This document shows positions 1-10,163 of a stretch of 64,000 nucleotides of DNA, piece by piece (the first letter of the stretch is position 1; each line of letters begins with the position of its first letter). Made by a program: the position numbers and the translations under genes. Source of the DNA: Candidatus Poribacteria bacterium (GTDB taxonomy: Bacteria; Poribacteria; WGA-4E; WGA-3G); assembly GCA_003635315.1 (NCBI GenBank), contig PYJD01000040.1:129276-193275 (forward strand), read 5' to 3'. Under the pieces are notes generated by a model. That model had not been told where the DNA came from. It saw only the letters and a list, made by a program, of their open reading frames with translations, and did not search any database.

Positions 1-1
1 A

Positions 2-646
2 CCTGCTGAAGCAAACGATCTATCCACTCGCACAACACTGAATCTACCCTTCTTCAAAAATATACAGTTGAATTTAGGATATTTTTATATTCCGTTTGCT
101 ACCATTGTCATTGTAGGCGCCTCTAATGCTGTTAATCTAACTGATGGAATGGATGGATTAGCAATCGGTTGCACTCTGTTTGTCGCTGGTACATTCGCAG
201 CATTAGGATATATGGCAAGTCATACTATTGTTGCTACTCACCTTAATATATACCATCTACCTATTGGGGGTGAAGTAACAACGATCTTTTGTGCAACATT
301 GGTAGGGGCTGGATTAGGATTTCTTTGGTACAATGGACATCCTGCTCAGCTCTTTATGGGCGATACTGGTTCACTTCCTTTAGGTGCAACTCTCGGAACA
401 GCAGCGTTATTAATCAAGCAAGAATTTCTTCTCATCATCGTTGGTGGTATCTTCGTTGCAGAGACTTTATCTGTCATCATACAAGTACTATCATATAGAC
501 TCTTTGGGAAGAGAGTCATTAAGATGTCCCCACTACATTTCCATTTTCTATTATCTGGATGGAAAGAATCCAAAGTTGTTATCCGTTTTTGGATTGTGGC
601 ATTTATCCTAATGCTTATTGCATTAAGCACATTAAAATTAAGGTAA
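2..646 (+). CDS. mraY: Phospho-N-acetylmuramoyl-pentapeptide-transferase, C-terminal part (5' end outside window)
   Basis: Frame is open back to base 2 (PAEANDLSTRTTLNLPFFKN...). Motifs NLTDGMDGLA, FMGDTGSLPLG and SPLHFHFLLSGWKE are typical of MraY; dcw context. Confidence 0.95.
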   Translation, partial: PAEANDLSTRTTLNLPFFKNIQLNLGYFYIPFATIVIVGASNAVNLTDGMDGLAIGCTLFVAGTFAALGYMASHTIVATHLNIYHLPIGGEVTTIFCATLVGAGLGFLWYNGHPAQLFMGDTGSLPLGATLGTAALLIKQEFLLIIVGGIFVAETLSVIIQVLSYRLFGKRVIKMSPLHFHFLLSGWKESKVVIRFWIVAFILMLIALSTLKLR

Positions 647-654
647 ACCATTGG

Positions 655-2154
655 ATGGAACATCTCCAATCTAATATTATTGAGGGGAAATTGCTTAATC
701 CAGGAATGGGAACATATAACAATAAGAAAATCACAGTTTTTGGAGCAAATCGTAGTGGAATCGCAATTGCAATTCTACTACACGGTAATGGTGCGAAAAT
801 ATCAATCACTGATTCACGGAAAAAAGATGAATTGTCTGACGAATTACGCCAATTAAATGAATTGGAAATAGATTTCTTTCTTGGCGGACATAGTGAAGAT
901 TGTATCAAAGATAGTGATTTGATTGTTGTTTCTCCAGGTGTTCCTTTAGATATACCTATTCTTGAAAAAGCAAAACAAGACGGTATCAAAATATTAGGAG
1001 AATTAGAAGTCGCTGCCAGACATTGTCCTGCTCCAATTATCGCAATTACTGGTACAAAAGGTAAGTCCACAACAACTCTATTAACTGCTGCAATTCTTGA
1101 AAAGTGTAATATTTTCAATAGTGTAGTGGTCGCAGGTAATATAGGGGTTCCATTATCAAGTAAGATCACAGAACTAACCCCGAAAGATATATGTGTTGTT
1201 GAAGTAAGTAGTTTTCAGTTAGAAACTACTAAACTATTCTGTCCGTTGGTAAGTGTAGTATTAAATCTATCAAGAGACCATCTTGATAGACATGGAACAA
1301 TGGAAGCATATTTCACTGCAAAAAGTAAGATCTGTAAAAATCAAACTGAATCAGAATGGATTGTATTAAACATAACTGATGAATATGAACGTAGATTCGC
1401 TGAAAATACATACGCTCAAAAAACCTACTTTTCAGATGATATTAATAGTCATACCTCATCTAATAACTGGATAAAAGATAAGGCAAGTAGAATTGGTGCT
1501 GAATTGCGAATCAAAAATGAAAAAATCGGTCTGTATTCACTAAATCATGGCAGAGCAAACTATGTTTGTGATACAGAAGAATTACCTTTAGCAGGAGCAC
1601 ACAATATACGGAATGTTCTTGCAGCCATAGTGGTTGGAACAATATTGGGTATACAACCCTCAATAATGCGGAAAGCCTTATTAGATTTTACTCGAACCCA
1701 CCCAGCATTAGAACATGCATTTGAGAAAGTCGCTACGATAAATGGCGTGGATTATATAAACGATTCTAAGGCAACAAACGTCATAGCAACAAACGCTGCC
1801 CTTGAATCTATAGATAGAATAAGTATGGATCAGCAATACTCAAAAAGAGTGATCTTAATTATGGGTGGATATGATAAAGGAAACGATTATTCCTCTCTTG
1901 TTGAACCAATACAGAGGCATGTAAAATCACTTATTCTGCTTGGAGAACATACACATAATATCCAAACTACATTTAATGACTGTTGCAACATTGATCATGT
2001 ATCCAAAATGGATCAGGCAGTAGAATTAGCAGAAGACATTTCGGATCATGGGGACATAGTGCTTCTATCTCCTGCAAACGCAAGTTTTGATATGTACTCC
2101 GATTATAAAGCTCGCGGGGAAGCTTTTAAAAAAGCGGTATTGGATCTATCATAA
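655..2154 (+). CDS. murD: UDP-N-acetylmuramoylalanine--D-glutamate ligase (start chosen at ATG 655; ORF open from 559)
   Basis: GTKGKSTTT P-loop, NLSRDHLDRHGTMEAY, YINDSKATN, GGYDKG motifs; dcw order. Confidence 0.95.
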   Translation: MEHLQSNIIEGKLLNPGMGTYNNKKITVFGANRSGIAIAILLHGNGAKISITDSRKKDELSDELRQLNELEIDFFLGGHSEDCIKDSDLIVVSPGVPLDIPILEKAKQDGIKILGELEVAARHCPAPIIAITGTKGKSTTTLLTAAILEKCNIFNSVVVAGNIGVPLSSKITELTPKDICVVEVSSFQLETTKLFCPLVSVVLNLSRDHLDRHGTMEAYFTAKSKICKNQTESEWIVLNITDEYERRFAENTYAQKTYFSDDINSHTSSNNWIKDKASRIGAELRIKNEKIGLYSLNHGRANYVCDTEELPLAGAHNIRNVLAAIVVGTILGIQPSIMRKALLDFTRTHPALEHAFEKVATINGVDYINDSKATNVIATNAALESIDRISMDQQYSKRVILIMGGYDKGNDYSSLVEPIQRHVKSLILLGEHTHNIQTTFNDCCNIDHVSKMDQAVELAEDISDHGDIVLLSPANASFDMYSDYKARGEAFKKAVLDLS

Positions 2155-2218
2155 GAATTTGAAATAAAACATTAAATAACTCATCCGAACACCTAATTTA
2201 CAACAGTAATGATGACAT

Positions 2219-3415
2219 ATGATCAGTCAAAATAATATCAGTTATCCCAATGCCTCACCCACATCCATAAAGAATAATCCTGCAAATATAACTGGTACTG
2301 GTAGGGTAGATCCTGTATTACTTACCGTATCTCTTGTGTTAGTAGGGATAGGTATTCTAATGGTATATAGTGCTGGTCATGTACTCTCTGCTAAACAATA
2401 TGGAACAAGTTATCATTACCTCAAAATACAAGCAATTGCATGTTTCATTGGAATAGTGGGAATGGTGGTGTGTACCTACATTCCCTTTAGATTTTATGAG
2501 AAGTATAGTACATTACTTCTATTTTTATCTATTGTATTGTTAGTTCTGGTCTTTACACCACTGGGGTCGAGTGTGCAGGGTGCTGAAGGAGGAAGATTTA
2601 ATCGATGGATTGCTTTTGGCGGAATACAATTTCAACCTGTTGAGTTTGCCAAGATTGCATTAATTATTCACATGGCACATTTTCTGGCTCGGAATCCAGA
2701 CAAGATAAAAAGTCTATTTTATGGAGTTATGCCAAATGTATTGATTATAGGATTAATGTTCGGTCTTGTAGCAAAACAGCCAGATTTTGGTTCAGCTGTT
2801 TTGTTAGCCGCTACTGCCGGTTGCTTACTTTTCATTGGAGGGATTAGGATATCACACACACTCCTATTGACAGGGATTGGAATTGCTTTATTAGCAGGTT
2901 TTATTATTAGTGATCCGTATCGTATGACAAGAGTCACTGATTATTGGGAAACTGTCCAATCACCTAATTCCGCTGGTTATCAGTTAGAACGTTCACATAA
3001 TGCACTTGCATGGGGTGGATTCTATGGTGTTGGAATTGACGGTAGTGCAGCCAAGATAGATTATCTCCCGTATCCTCATACAGATTTTATTTTCGCAATC
3101 TTAGGTGAAGAATTTGGTTTTATAGGTACTACTGTTGTTGTTTTACTCTTTATGATATTCTTATGGAGCGGGATATCGATTGCTCGAAGAACAGATGATA
3201 GGTTTGGTGCTATATTCGCTACGGGGTTAACTATCATAATTGCTCTTCAAGCTTTTATTAATATAGGAGTTGTAACTGGATTACTTCCAACAAAAGGTAT
3301 TACTCTTCCATTTTTAAGTTATGGTGGTTCATCACTTGTTATCAGTTTAGGATGTGTGGGGATATTACTCAATATATCTCGAAGTTCCAAACGGAAAAAT
3401 ATTGATTCAAGTTAA
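2219..3415 (+). CDS. ftsW: Peptidoglycan polymerase FtsW (SEDS family)
   Basis: Multiple TM segments; QPVEFAK, KQPDFGSA, PYPHTDFIFAILGEEFGFIG, LPFLSYGGSS motifs; between murD and murG. Confidence 0.95.
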   Translation: MISQNNISYPNASPTSIKNNPANITGTGRVDPVLLTVSLVLVGIGILMVYSAGHVLSAKQYGTSYHYLKIQAIACFIGIVGMVVCTYIPFRFYEKYSTLLLFLSIVLLVLVFTPLGSSVQGAEGGRFNRWIAFGGIQFQPVEFAKIALIIHMAHFLARNPDKIKSLFYGVMPNVLIIGLMFGLVAKQPDFGSAVLLAATAGCLLFIGGIRISHTLLLTGIGIALLAGFIISDPYRMTRVTDYWETVQSPNSAGYQLERSHNALAWGGFYGVGIDGSAAKIDYLPYPHTDFIFAILGEEFGFIGTTVVVLLFMIFLWSGISIARRTDDRFGAIFATGLTIIIALQAFINIGVVTGLLPTKGITLPFLSYGGSSLVISLGCVGILLNISRSSKRKNIDSS

Positions 3416-3494
3416 GTTCTTAAGCAACACTACACAGAATCCATATACCATTCAACTATGTTGCTGGGTTCTGTCATTACATACTTAGGTAAAT

Positions 3495-4772
3495 GTGAGA
3501 AAAACAATACAACGACAAGAGTCTAATGACGATGTCGACAGTAATGGAAATAATGAAAAGATAAATAAGTTATTTGTTCTGGCAGGTGGTGGAACAGGTG
3601 GACATATTTATCCTGCAATTGCAATTGCACATTCTTTAAAACGCATAAACTCCGAGACTGATATCGTTTTCATCGGAGGACGTGGTCGTTTAGAAGCTAC
3701 CATTATTCCGGAAAAAGGTTTCAAGTTTTATCCTATTTCTGTTGAAGGATTTCCTCGTAAAGCTACATTGAAATGGATCCCCGTCATTCTAAAAATGTTT
3801 CAAGGACTTTTCCAATCCTATAAATATTTAAAAAGACTTAAACCTGATGTTGTAATTGGAACAGGAGGGTATGTATCAGGTCCTGTTCTATTCGCTGCAT
3901 CTCTACTTAGAATCCCAATTGTAATTCAAGAACAGAATGCCTCCCCAGGTTTGACTAACAGGATACTTTCAAAACGTGTAAAGGCAGCTTACTTGGCATT
4001 AGATTCTGATGATCATCCTTTTCCAAATAATATCAAGAAAATTACGGGGAATCCTATTCGACTGGAAATTACCACATTTCCTCGCGATCACAATACTTAC
4101 AACAAGTATAACTTATCTCCAAACAGAAAAACTGTATTTGTTATGGGAGGAAGTCAAGGGGCAAAGGTAATTAATGATATTATGATAAGAACATGTCCAT
4201 TAATAGTAAGATCTATATTAATGCAAGAATCACATAAAAGGTCACCACAAGTCGAGAAAATAGATGAAATGAACACTATTCCTTTACAAATTGTACATCA
4301 AACTGGAAAAACTGGAACAGAAAATGTCGAAGATGCATATTCAAGTCATGATATCCCTCATTATGTAAGTCCATTTTTTGATCAAGTAGAAGAGATATAT
4401 AGTATTGCAGATGTAATGATTTGCAGAGCTGGTGGAATGACTATTTCTGAAGTGACAGCCTGTGGTATTCCCACTATTTTTATACCGTTACCTGCTGCTG
4501 TTGGTAATAACCAAGTTAGCAATGCATATACAGTGGCTAATGCTGGCGCTGCTGTAGTTTTAGAACAGGATAACTTACAACCAGAAGATGTTGTCGCGGA
4601 ATTGGTACGGATCACTACAGACGAAGAATCCTATCAAAATATGAAGACCGCAAGTTTGAATCTTGGACGCCCAAAGGCAAGTGATACCATAGCAGAATCT
4701 ATATATAATATAGCATGTTCAAATGACTCAATAAAAAACCCTCAACAGTCAAGGGTTAATAACTTCATTTAA
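3495..4772 (+). CDS. murG: UDP-N-acetylglucosamine--N-acetylmuramyl-(pentapeptide) pyrophosphoryl-undecaprenol GlcNAc transferase
   Basis: AGGGTGGHIYPAIAIA, GTGGYVSGPV, QEQNASPGLTNR, MGGSQGA, CRAGGMTISE motifs; GTG start. Confidence 0.95.
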   Translation: MRKTIQRQESNDDVDSNGNNEKINKLFVLAGGGTGGHIYPAIAIAHSLKRINSETDIVFIGGRGRLEATIIPEKGFKFYPISVEGFPRKATLKWIPVILKMFQGLFQSYKYLKRLKPDVVIGTGGYVSGPVLFAASLLRIPIVIQEQNASPGLTNRILSKRVKAAYLALDSDDHPFPNNIKKITGNPIRLEITTFPRDHNTYNKYNLSPNRKTVFVMGGSQGAKVINDIMIRTCPLIVRSILMQESHKRSPQVEKIDEMNTIPLQIVHQTGKTGTENVEDAYSSHDIPHYVSPFFDQVEEIYSIADVMICRAGGMTISEVTACGIPTIFIPLPAAVGNNQVSNAYTVANAGAAVVLEQDNLQPEDVVAELVRITTDEESYQNMKTASLNLGRPKASDTIAESIYNIACSNDSIKNPQQSRVNNFI

Positions 4773-4773
4773 C

Positions 4774-6162
4774 TTGGGTATCTCTATGTTCGGTAAAACA
4801 CAACATATACACATCATTGGAATCGGTGGTTCTGGATTAAGTGGTATTGCAGAAGTACTTCTTGACCATGATTTTCATGTTTCTGGCTCTGATATACAGG
4901 AATCTTATACTACAGAACACCTAAGAAAATGTGGGGCTTTGGTCTGGAACAAGCATGAAGCATCAAATATAGATGGAGCTGATGTAGTTGTAATATCACC
5001 CGCGATTCCTGATGAGAATCCTGAACTACAAGCTGCTAAAATCGGCAAAATCCCAATTATTCGTGGGGCTGAAATGCTAAATGAGATTTCTCGTTTACGT
5101 TATAGTGTGGCTGTCAGTGGAACGCATGGAAAAACCACTACTACTGCAATGACTGCTGCTGTCTTAGATAGACTTGATCCGACAATTGTACTTGGAGGTA
5201 AATTAGTCAATGGAAGTAATGCACGGAGAGGACACGGGGAGGTAATGGTTATTGAAGCAGATGAAGCCTATGGTTCTATTGAGATGTTCTACCCGACAAT
5301 CGCTGTTGTTACCTCCGTTGATGCAGACCATTTAGATTATTATAAGAATATTCAAGAAATTGGTGAAACATTCTTAACATTTATAAACAAAGTGCCTTTT
5401 TACGGTTCTGCGATATTGTGTCTTGACCAAGAAAACATACAAAAACTCATCCCAAAAGTCGATAAAAAATACATTACCTATGGTCTTGATACTCGAGCAG
5501 ATTTGATTGCAGAAGAAATAGAAATTGAGGGTCCCACATCACATTATCAAGTTCGATTAAAAGGTGAATCCTGTGGAAAAATACATCTAAAGATGCCTGG
5601 AAGACATAACATTGCAAATTCATTAGCAGCAATTGCAGTAGGGTTTGAAATGGATATTCCATTTGAGGAGATGAGAATCGCACTCGAGTCATTCCAAGGT
5701 GTACATAGGAGATTCGAGGTATTAGGAACTGTTGATGATATTGTAGTGGTTGATGATTACGCACATAACCCCGCAAAATTGATGGCTGCCCTAAAAGGAG
5801 CAAGAGAAGGTTACAATCGACGGATTATTGCAGTCTTTCAACCACACAGGTTCGGACGAGTTCAAACTCTTGAGGACGAATTTTGTCGGTCTTTTTTCCA
5901 AGCTGATGTATTAATTGTTACCTCTATATATGGGGCTGGTGAAGAACCTATAAAGAATGTAACCGGGGAGAATCTGGCGAAGGCAATTAAGGATCATGGA
6001 CATCCACAAGTTATATATATTTCTGATATGGATGAGGTTGTACAACAATTGATGAAAATCACTCAACCAAATGATTTGGTCATGACTCTTGGAGCTGGAG
6101 ATATTGTAAAAGTTGGACATAAATTTCTCGAACAACATAGTGAAAACACAGAAATTACATGA
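4774..6162 (+). CDS. murC: UDP-N-acetylmuramate--L-alanine ligase (TTG 4774 or ATG 4786 start)
   Basis: HIIGIGGSGLSGIAEVL, GTHGKTTTTAM, DDYAHNPAKL, FQPHRFGR motifs. Confidence 0.94.
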   Translation: MGISMFGKTQHIHIIGIGGSGLSGIAEVLLDHDFHVSGSDIQESYTTEHLRKCGALVWNKHEASNIDGADVVVISPAIPDENPELQAAKIGKIPIIRGAEMLNEISRLRYSVAVSGTHGKTTTTAMTAAVLDRLDPTIVLGGKLVNGSNARRGHGEVMVIEADEAYGSIEMFYPTIAVVTSVDADHLDYYKNIQEIGETFLTFINKVPFYGSAILCLDQENIQKLIPKVDKKYITYGLDTRADLIAEEIEIEGPTSHYQVRLKGESCGKIHLKMPGRHNIANSLAAIAVGFEMDIPFEEMRIALESFQGVHRRFEVLGTVDDIVVVDDYAHNPAKLMAALKGAREGYNRRIIAVFQPHRFGRVQTLEDEFCRSFFQADVLIVTSIYGAGEEPIKNVTGENLAKAIKDHGHPQVIYISDMDEVVQQLMKITQPNDLVMTLGAGDIVKVGHKFLEQHSENTEIT

Positions 6163-7091
6163 GAAAAGCTAAGAAACATTTACGAAGTAAAGAAGGGGTA
6201 AATCACCGGATTTATCAACCCAAAAGGGTTAAGAACAAGAATTACCGGGCACGACGGACGACTATTTTAATCAGTACTGTCATTACCCTTCTATTTCTTG
6301 CTAAAATTTTTCTGGGGTTCTTCAATATTGAACATGTAACATTTGCACTTTTCGGAAATATACATTATACTGAAGGACAGGTCTTTGATGTATTGGGTGA
6401 AAATCTTGATAATATAATTACTGATTCTGAAGAGAAAACCGCTCTATATATCAAGGATAATTTAAGCTATATTGAGGATGCTAATGTAACCAGAAATCTA
6501 ATAAAACGTCTGTTAACTATTGAAATAACAGAACGAAAACCTTTTGCACGCGTAAACTTTAAAGTCATAGATAATACTTCGATAAACAAGGATAATACTA
6601 AACACTATAGCGAAAGTCTACTATTAATTGATGATGAAGGTTATGTCTTAGAAACAATATCAATAGAACAGTTTCCACATTTAATCATCATCATAGATGA
6701 AGGTGAAGTAATACCTGAAATAGGCAAACAAATAGAATCACATACTACACATATCGGTATCCACATCCTAAAAACAATAAATACCAAGGAACGTACTATA
6801 GCAAAACACCTAAAATCCATAGACCCCCGAGTATCACAAAAAATTACTATTAAGATTGATAGTTTACCTATACCGATATGGATTTCTGAAGATATGATAG
6901 ATACAGGTTTACATAAAATCAGTTTGTTTGTAAGGAATAACATGATATCACATATACAAAATCAAGAAACACAAATAGCTAATAACATAACAAAAGATCA
7001 AAGTTCCAAGGGTATACCTGTATATGAAAAATATGAGTATTTAGATATACGTTATGAAGACACACTTTATTTAGGAGGATCCAACAAATAG
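6159..7091 (+). CDS. ftsQ: FtsQ/DivIB-type cell division protein (POTRA domain, single TM)
   Basis: Position between murC and ftsA (4-nt overlap with murC); basic N-terminus, one TM helix, POTRA-like region (..VTRNLIKRLLTIEITERKPFA). Confidence 0.75.
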   Translation: MRKAKKHLRSKEGVNHRIYQPKRVKNKNYRARRTTILISTVITLLFLAKIFLGFFNIEHVTFALFGNIHYTEGQVFDVLGENLDNIITDSEEKTALYIKDNLSYIEDANVTRNLIKRLLTIEITERKPFARVNFKVIDNTSINKDNTKHYSESLLLIDDEGYVLETISIEQFPHLIIIIDEGEVIPEIGKQIESHTTHIGIHILKTINTKERTIAKHLKSIDPRVSQKITIKIDSLPIPIWISEDMIDTGLHKISLFVRNNMISHIQNQETQIANNITKDQSSKGIPVYEKYEYLDIRYEDTLYLGGSNK

Positions 7092-8327
7092 ATGGCAAAA
7101 GGAACGATTATCACCGGATTAGACATCGGCTCAAGTAAGATCTCAGTGGTTGTATGCCACAGCCTTCCCGGTCTTGATGGTCAGATGGAAATAATCGGTG
7201 TTGGGTCAGCAAATTCAAGGGGTTTACGAAGGGGGGTTGTAGTTGATATTAATTTGACTGCAGATGCGATACGAGAGGCAATTTCAGATGCTGAACTCAT
7301 GTCCGGTGTAAATATTGAGTCTGTCTGTTTAGGAATTTCTGGTGAACATATACATGGGCAAACTTCCCGTGGGGTCGTTACTGTGAAAAACCCATCACAG
7401 ATTAGTAAGGATGATGTTGATAGAGCTGTTCAATCCGCAAGATCAATCGCCGCTATACCCGATGGACAAGATGTTCTTCATGTCATAGAACAGAATTTTG
7501 TTATTGATATGAATAATCAAATTAAAGAACCGGTTGGGATGTCGGGATCACGATTAGAGGCAAACGCATACATTATCACTGGCAGCACAAGTGGAATTCA
7601 AAGCCTATTAAATAGTGTTGAACAGGCTGAAATACCAAGTGTTGACACTTTAGCTGTTGCTCCCGTTGCATCTGCCAAAGCTGTTCTTCAAAGAGACGAA
7701 CGGGAAGTAGGGGTCGTTCTTGTTGATATTGGTGACCAAACAACTGAAATCATCATCTACAAAGAAGATGCCATTGACCATATTGTTGTTTTCCCAGTTG
7801 GAGGACAACATGTTACAAATGATATTGCACAATACCTAAAGGTTAACTTGCCAATTGCAGAAGAACTAAAAATAAATAAAGGGTGCGCTTGGACACAATG
7901 GGTAACAGAAGATGATTCCACTTCTATTCCTATTTCTTCGGGATCCAGTCCTCCACGCTTTATTAGTAGATTTGAATTAGCACAAATCATTGAATATAGA
8001 ATGGTAGAAATACTTGAAGGAATTGGTAGTGAAATTGGGGATATTCAACTTCCAGGTGGATTAGTCCTAACGGGGGGTACAGCACTGATGGATGGATTGA
8101 CTGAACTGGCGGAACAGGTCTTACCTTTACGCGCACAGGTCGGATACCCAAAAGAACTAAAAGGACTAACAGATAGAGTCAATTACCCTATATATGCTAC
8201 AAGTCTCGGTTTAGCCATGTATGGTGAAGATTTACGCCGTGAAGAAAGACATGCACGATTACTCAGAAAAAGTTCCACTCCCATTGGGGGGATTTTCAGA
8301 CACATTAAAGAGTGGTTCGGTTATTAA
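7092..8327 (+). CDS. ftsA: Cell division protein FtsA
   Basis: ITGLDIGSSKISVVV, VDIGDQTTEI, LTGGTALMDGL actin-fold motifs; amphipathic C-terminal HIKEWFGY. Confidence 0.95.
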   Translation: MAKGTIITGLDIGSSKISVVVCHSLPGLDGQMEIIGVGSANSRGLRRGVVVDINLTADAIREAISDAELMSGVNIESVCLGISGEHIHGQTSRGVVTVKNPSQISKDDVDRAVQSARSIAAIPDGQDVLHVIEQNFVIDMNNQIKEPVGMSGSRLEANAYIITGSTSGIQSLLNSVEQAEIPSVDTLAVAPVASAKAVLQRDEREVGVVLVDIGDQTTEIIIYKEDAIDHIVVFPVGGQHVTNDIAQYLKVNLPIAEELKINKGCAWTQWVTEDDSTSIPISSGSSPPRFISRFELAQIIEYRMVEILEGIGSEIGDIQLPGGLVLTGGTALMDGLTELAEQVLPLRAQVGYPKELKGLTDRVNYPIYATSLGLAMYGEDLRREERHARLLRKSSTPIGGIFRHIKEWFGY

Positions 8328-8792
8328 ATTTAACTCTATTATGCTATATACATCATAAATTGTTAGGGATCTCAAAGGACTGTTCTGTCTAAGTAAATTT
8401 ATACCCAAATTTCTTCTGTTCTATTTCTTACAATACGCAATCTATTGCTTTATTAAGTAATTAACAGTATAATAACCTAAAGGCTTAGTAGAATTAATAT
8501 ACACAATAATATCTTACATGTCTTTAAAGTACGAATAGACTGAATATACTATATAACATTAAAATTAAAGCCCCTGATTGTACGTATAAAACGATATTAA
8601 TATACCCTTAAATAGTTAGTAAGAGAATTCAGATTAATAACATGGCTTAATTGGAAAGATATAATTTATGAAATTAGTTATAATGTATACTGTTTTATGT
8701 GAAGGAGGAATTAAGTTACCGCTGGGAAGTCAACATGTCTCTAAATTAATGGTATTACCAAGATGAGTTGCCAAAGGTGACTGAAATTACTG

Positions 8793-10112
8793 ATGATACA
8801 ATTTGAACAAGAAGAATTTGAAAATGCAAGTGCAAAAATTAAGGTTATAGGGGTAGGTGGAGCTGGTGGCAATGCTGTTAGACGGATGATTGAAGCTGCT
8901 CTCACTGGCATTGAATTTTATGCAGTTAATACTGACTCCCAAGCACTTAATACATGCCACGGAGCAACACAAATACAGATAGGAATGAGCACAACAAAAG
9001 GATTAGGGGCTGGGGCTAATCCTGAAGTTGGAAGGGAAGCCGCTGAAGAAGATAGAGAGACTTTACAAGAAATTGTTGATTCTGCAAATATGGTTTTTGT
9101 TGCTGCCGGAATGGGGGGAGGTACAGGAACTGGTGCTGCTCCTGTCGTTGCTTCTCTTGCAAAAGAAAAAGGGGCACTCACTATTGGTGTCGTCACCCGT
9201 CCATTCAACTTTGAAGGAAAACTCAGGGCAGAAAAAGCTGAAATAGGTTTGGAAGAATTAAGAAATAAATCTGATTCGGTTATTGTTGTGCCAAACCAAT
9301 GCTTGATTGACAACTATGACAGAAAACTCCCTATTCAAGATGCTTTTAAATACGGTGATCAAATTTTATTGCACGCTGTTCAAAGCATTTCCGATATTAT
9401 TACTGAGGCTGGAGAAATAAATCTTGACTTTGCTGATGTCGAAACTGTCATGCGTGATGCCGGAACTGCACTAATGGGTATGGGGAAAGCTACAGGAGAT
9501 AACCGCGCACAATTAGCTGCCGCCGCCGCTATTTCATCACCCTTACTTGAAGAAACCAGTATCGCTGGCGCTGTCGGCATGATTGTAAATATCACCGCAC
9601 CACCAGACTTTAATATGCACGAATTAGACGAAGCTATGAAGGTTATTACTGATGCATCGGAAGATGCACAACCTATCTTCGGTTTAGTTTGTAAAGACGA
9701 ATTGGAATTAAATGATGAGGTTTTGGTTACTGTCATCGCAACAGGATTTGACCCACCTTCAGAAGCCACACCTAATCCAACTGGCAGATATAATCCACAA
9801 GGAGGGAATCCTCAGGGCGGTCAATCTAACCCTATGCTACAAGGTAGTCGAGTACGATCATCGGAGACTGGTACACCTGGACGCAATCAACGTTCTAATT
9901 GGGATAGAACTCCACAAGGGAGAGGGGAGGAAGCACAGAACAATACTCCTACCAGACGAAACAATACTCAAAACACCCCAACCCCTCAAGGACAGGAAAA
10001 TCCTGAAGAAGAAAAAGATAATAATGAAGAACAGGATCAGAACCAAGAAAAACAGTGGGATATACCTACATTTCTTAGAGTTCAACAAAGAAGGGATAAA
10101 CGAAAGAATTAG
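8793..10112 (+). CDS. ftsZ: Cell division GTPase FtsZ
   Basis: GVGGAGGNAV, GMGGGTGTGAAPV tubulin signature; C-terminal conserved peptide DIPTFLR after a Q/N/P-rich linker. Confidence 0.97.
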   Translation: MIQFEQEEFENASAKIKVIGVGGAGGNAVRRMIEAALTGIEFYAVNTDSQALNTCHGATQIQIGMSTTKGLGAGANPEVGREAAEEDRETLQEIVDSANMVFVAAGMGGGTGTGAAPVVASLAKEKGALTIGVVTRPFNFEGKLRAEKAEIGLEELRNKSDSVIVVPNQCLIDNYDRKLPIQDAFKYGDQILLHAVQSISDIITEAGEINLDFADVETVMRDAGTALMGMGKATGDNRAQLAAAAAISSPLLEETSIAGAVGMIVNITAPPDFNMHELDEAMKVITDASEDAQPIFGLVCKDELELNDEVLVTVIATGFDPPSEATPNPTGRYNPQGGNPQGGQSNPMLQGSRVRSSETGTPGRNQRSNWDRTPQGRGEEAQNNTPTRRNNTQNTPTPQGQENPEEEKDNNEEQDQNQEKQWDIPTFLRVQQRRDKRKN

Positions 10113-10163
10113 ATTATAAATTACTTTTTCTATACAGTATAATATACAATTAGAGGGATTATA

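Noticed and set aside
346-1169. Antisense ORFs (346-669 and 615-1169 minus) over mraY/murD
   Set aside because: They overlap clearly conserved coding sequence on the other strand and have no recognisable domains.
3422-3472. Possible terminator/attenuator between ftsW and murG (AGCAAC...GTTGCT, ACAGAATCC...GGGTTCTGT)
   Set aside because: Stems are short or mismatched, compete with each other, and lack a T-tract.
8918-10119. Several long alternative-frame ORFs over ftsZ (8918-9313 minus, 9380-9769 minus, 9712-10119 plus, 9858-10088 minus)
   Set aside because: Shadow ORFs of the well-supported ftsZ gene; low-complexity translations.
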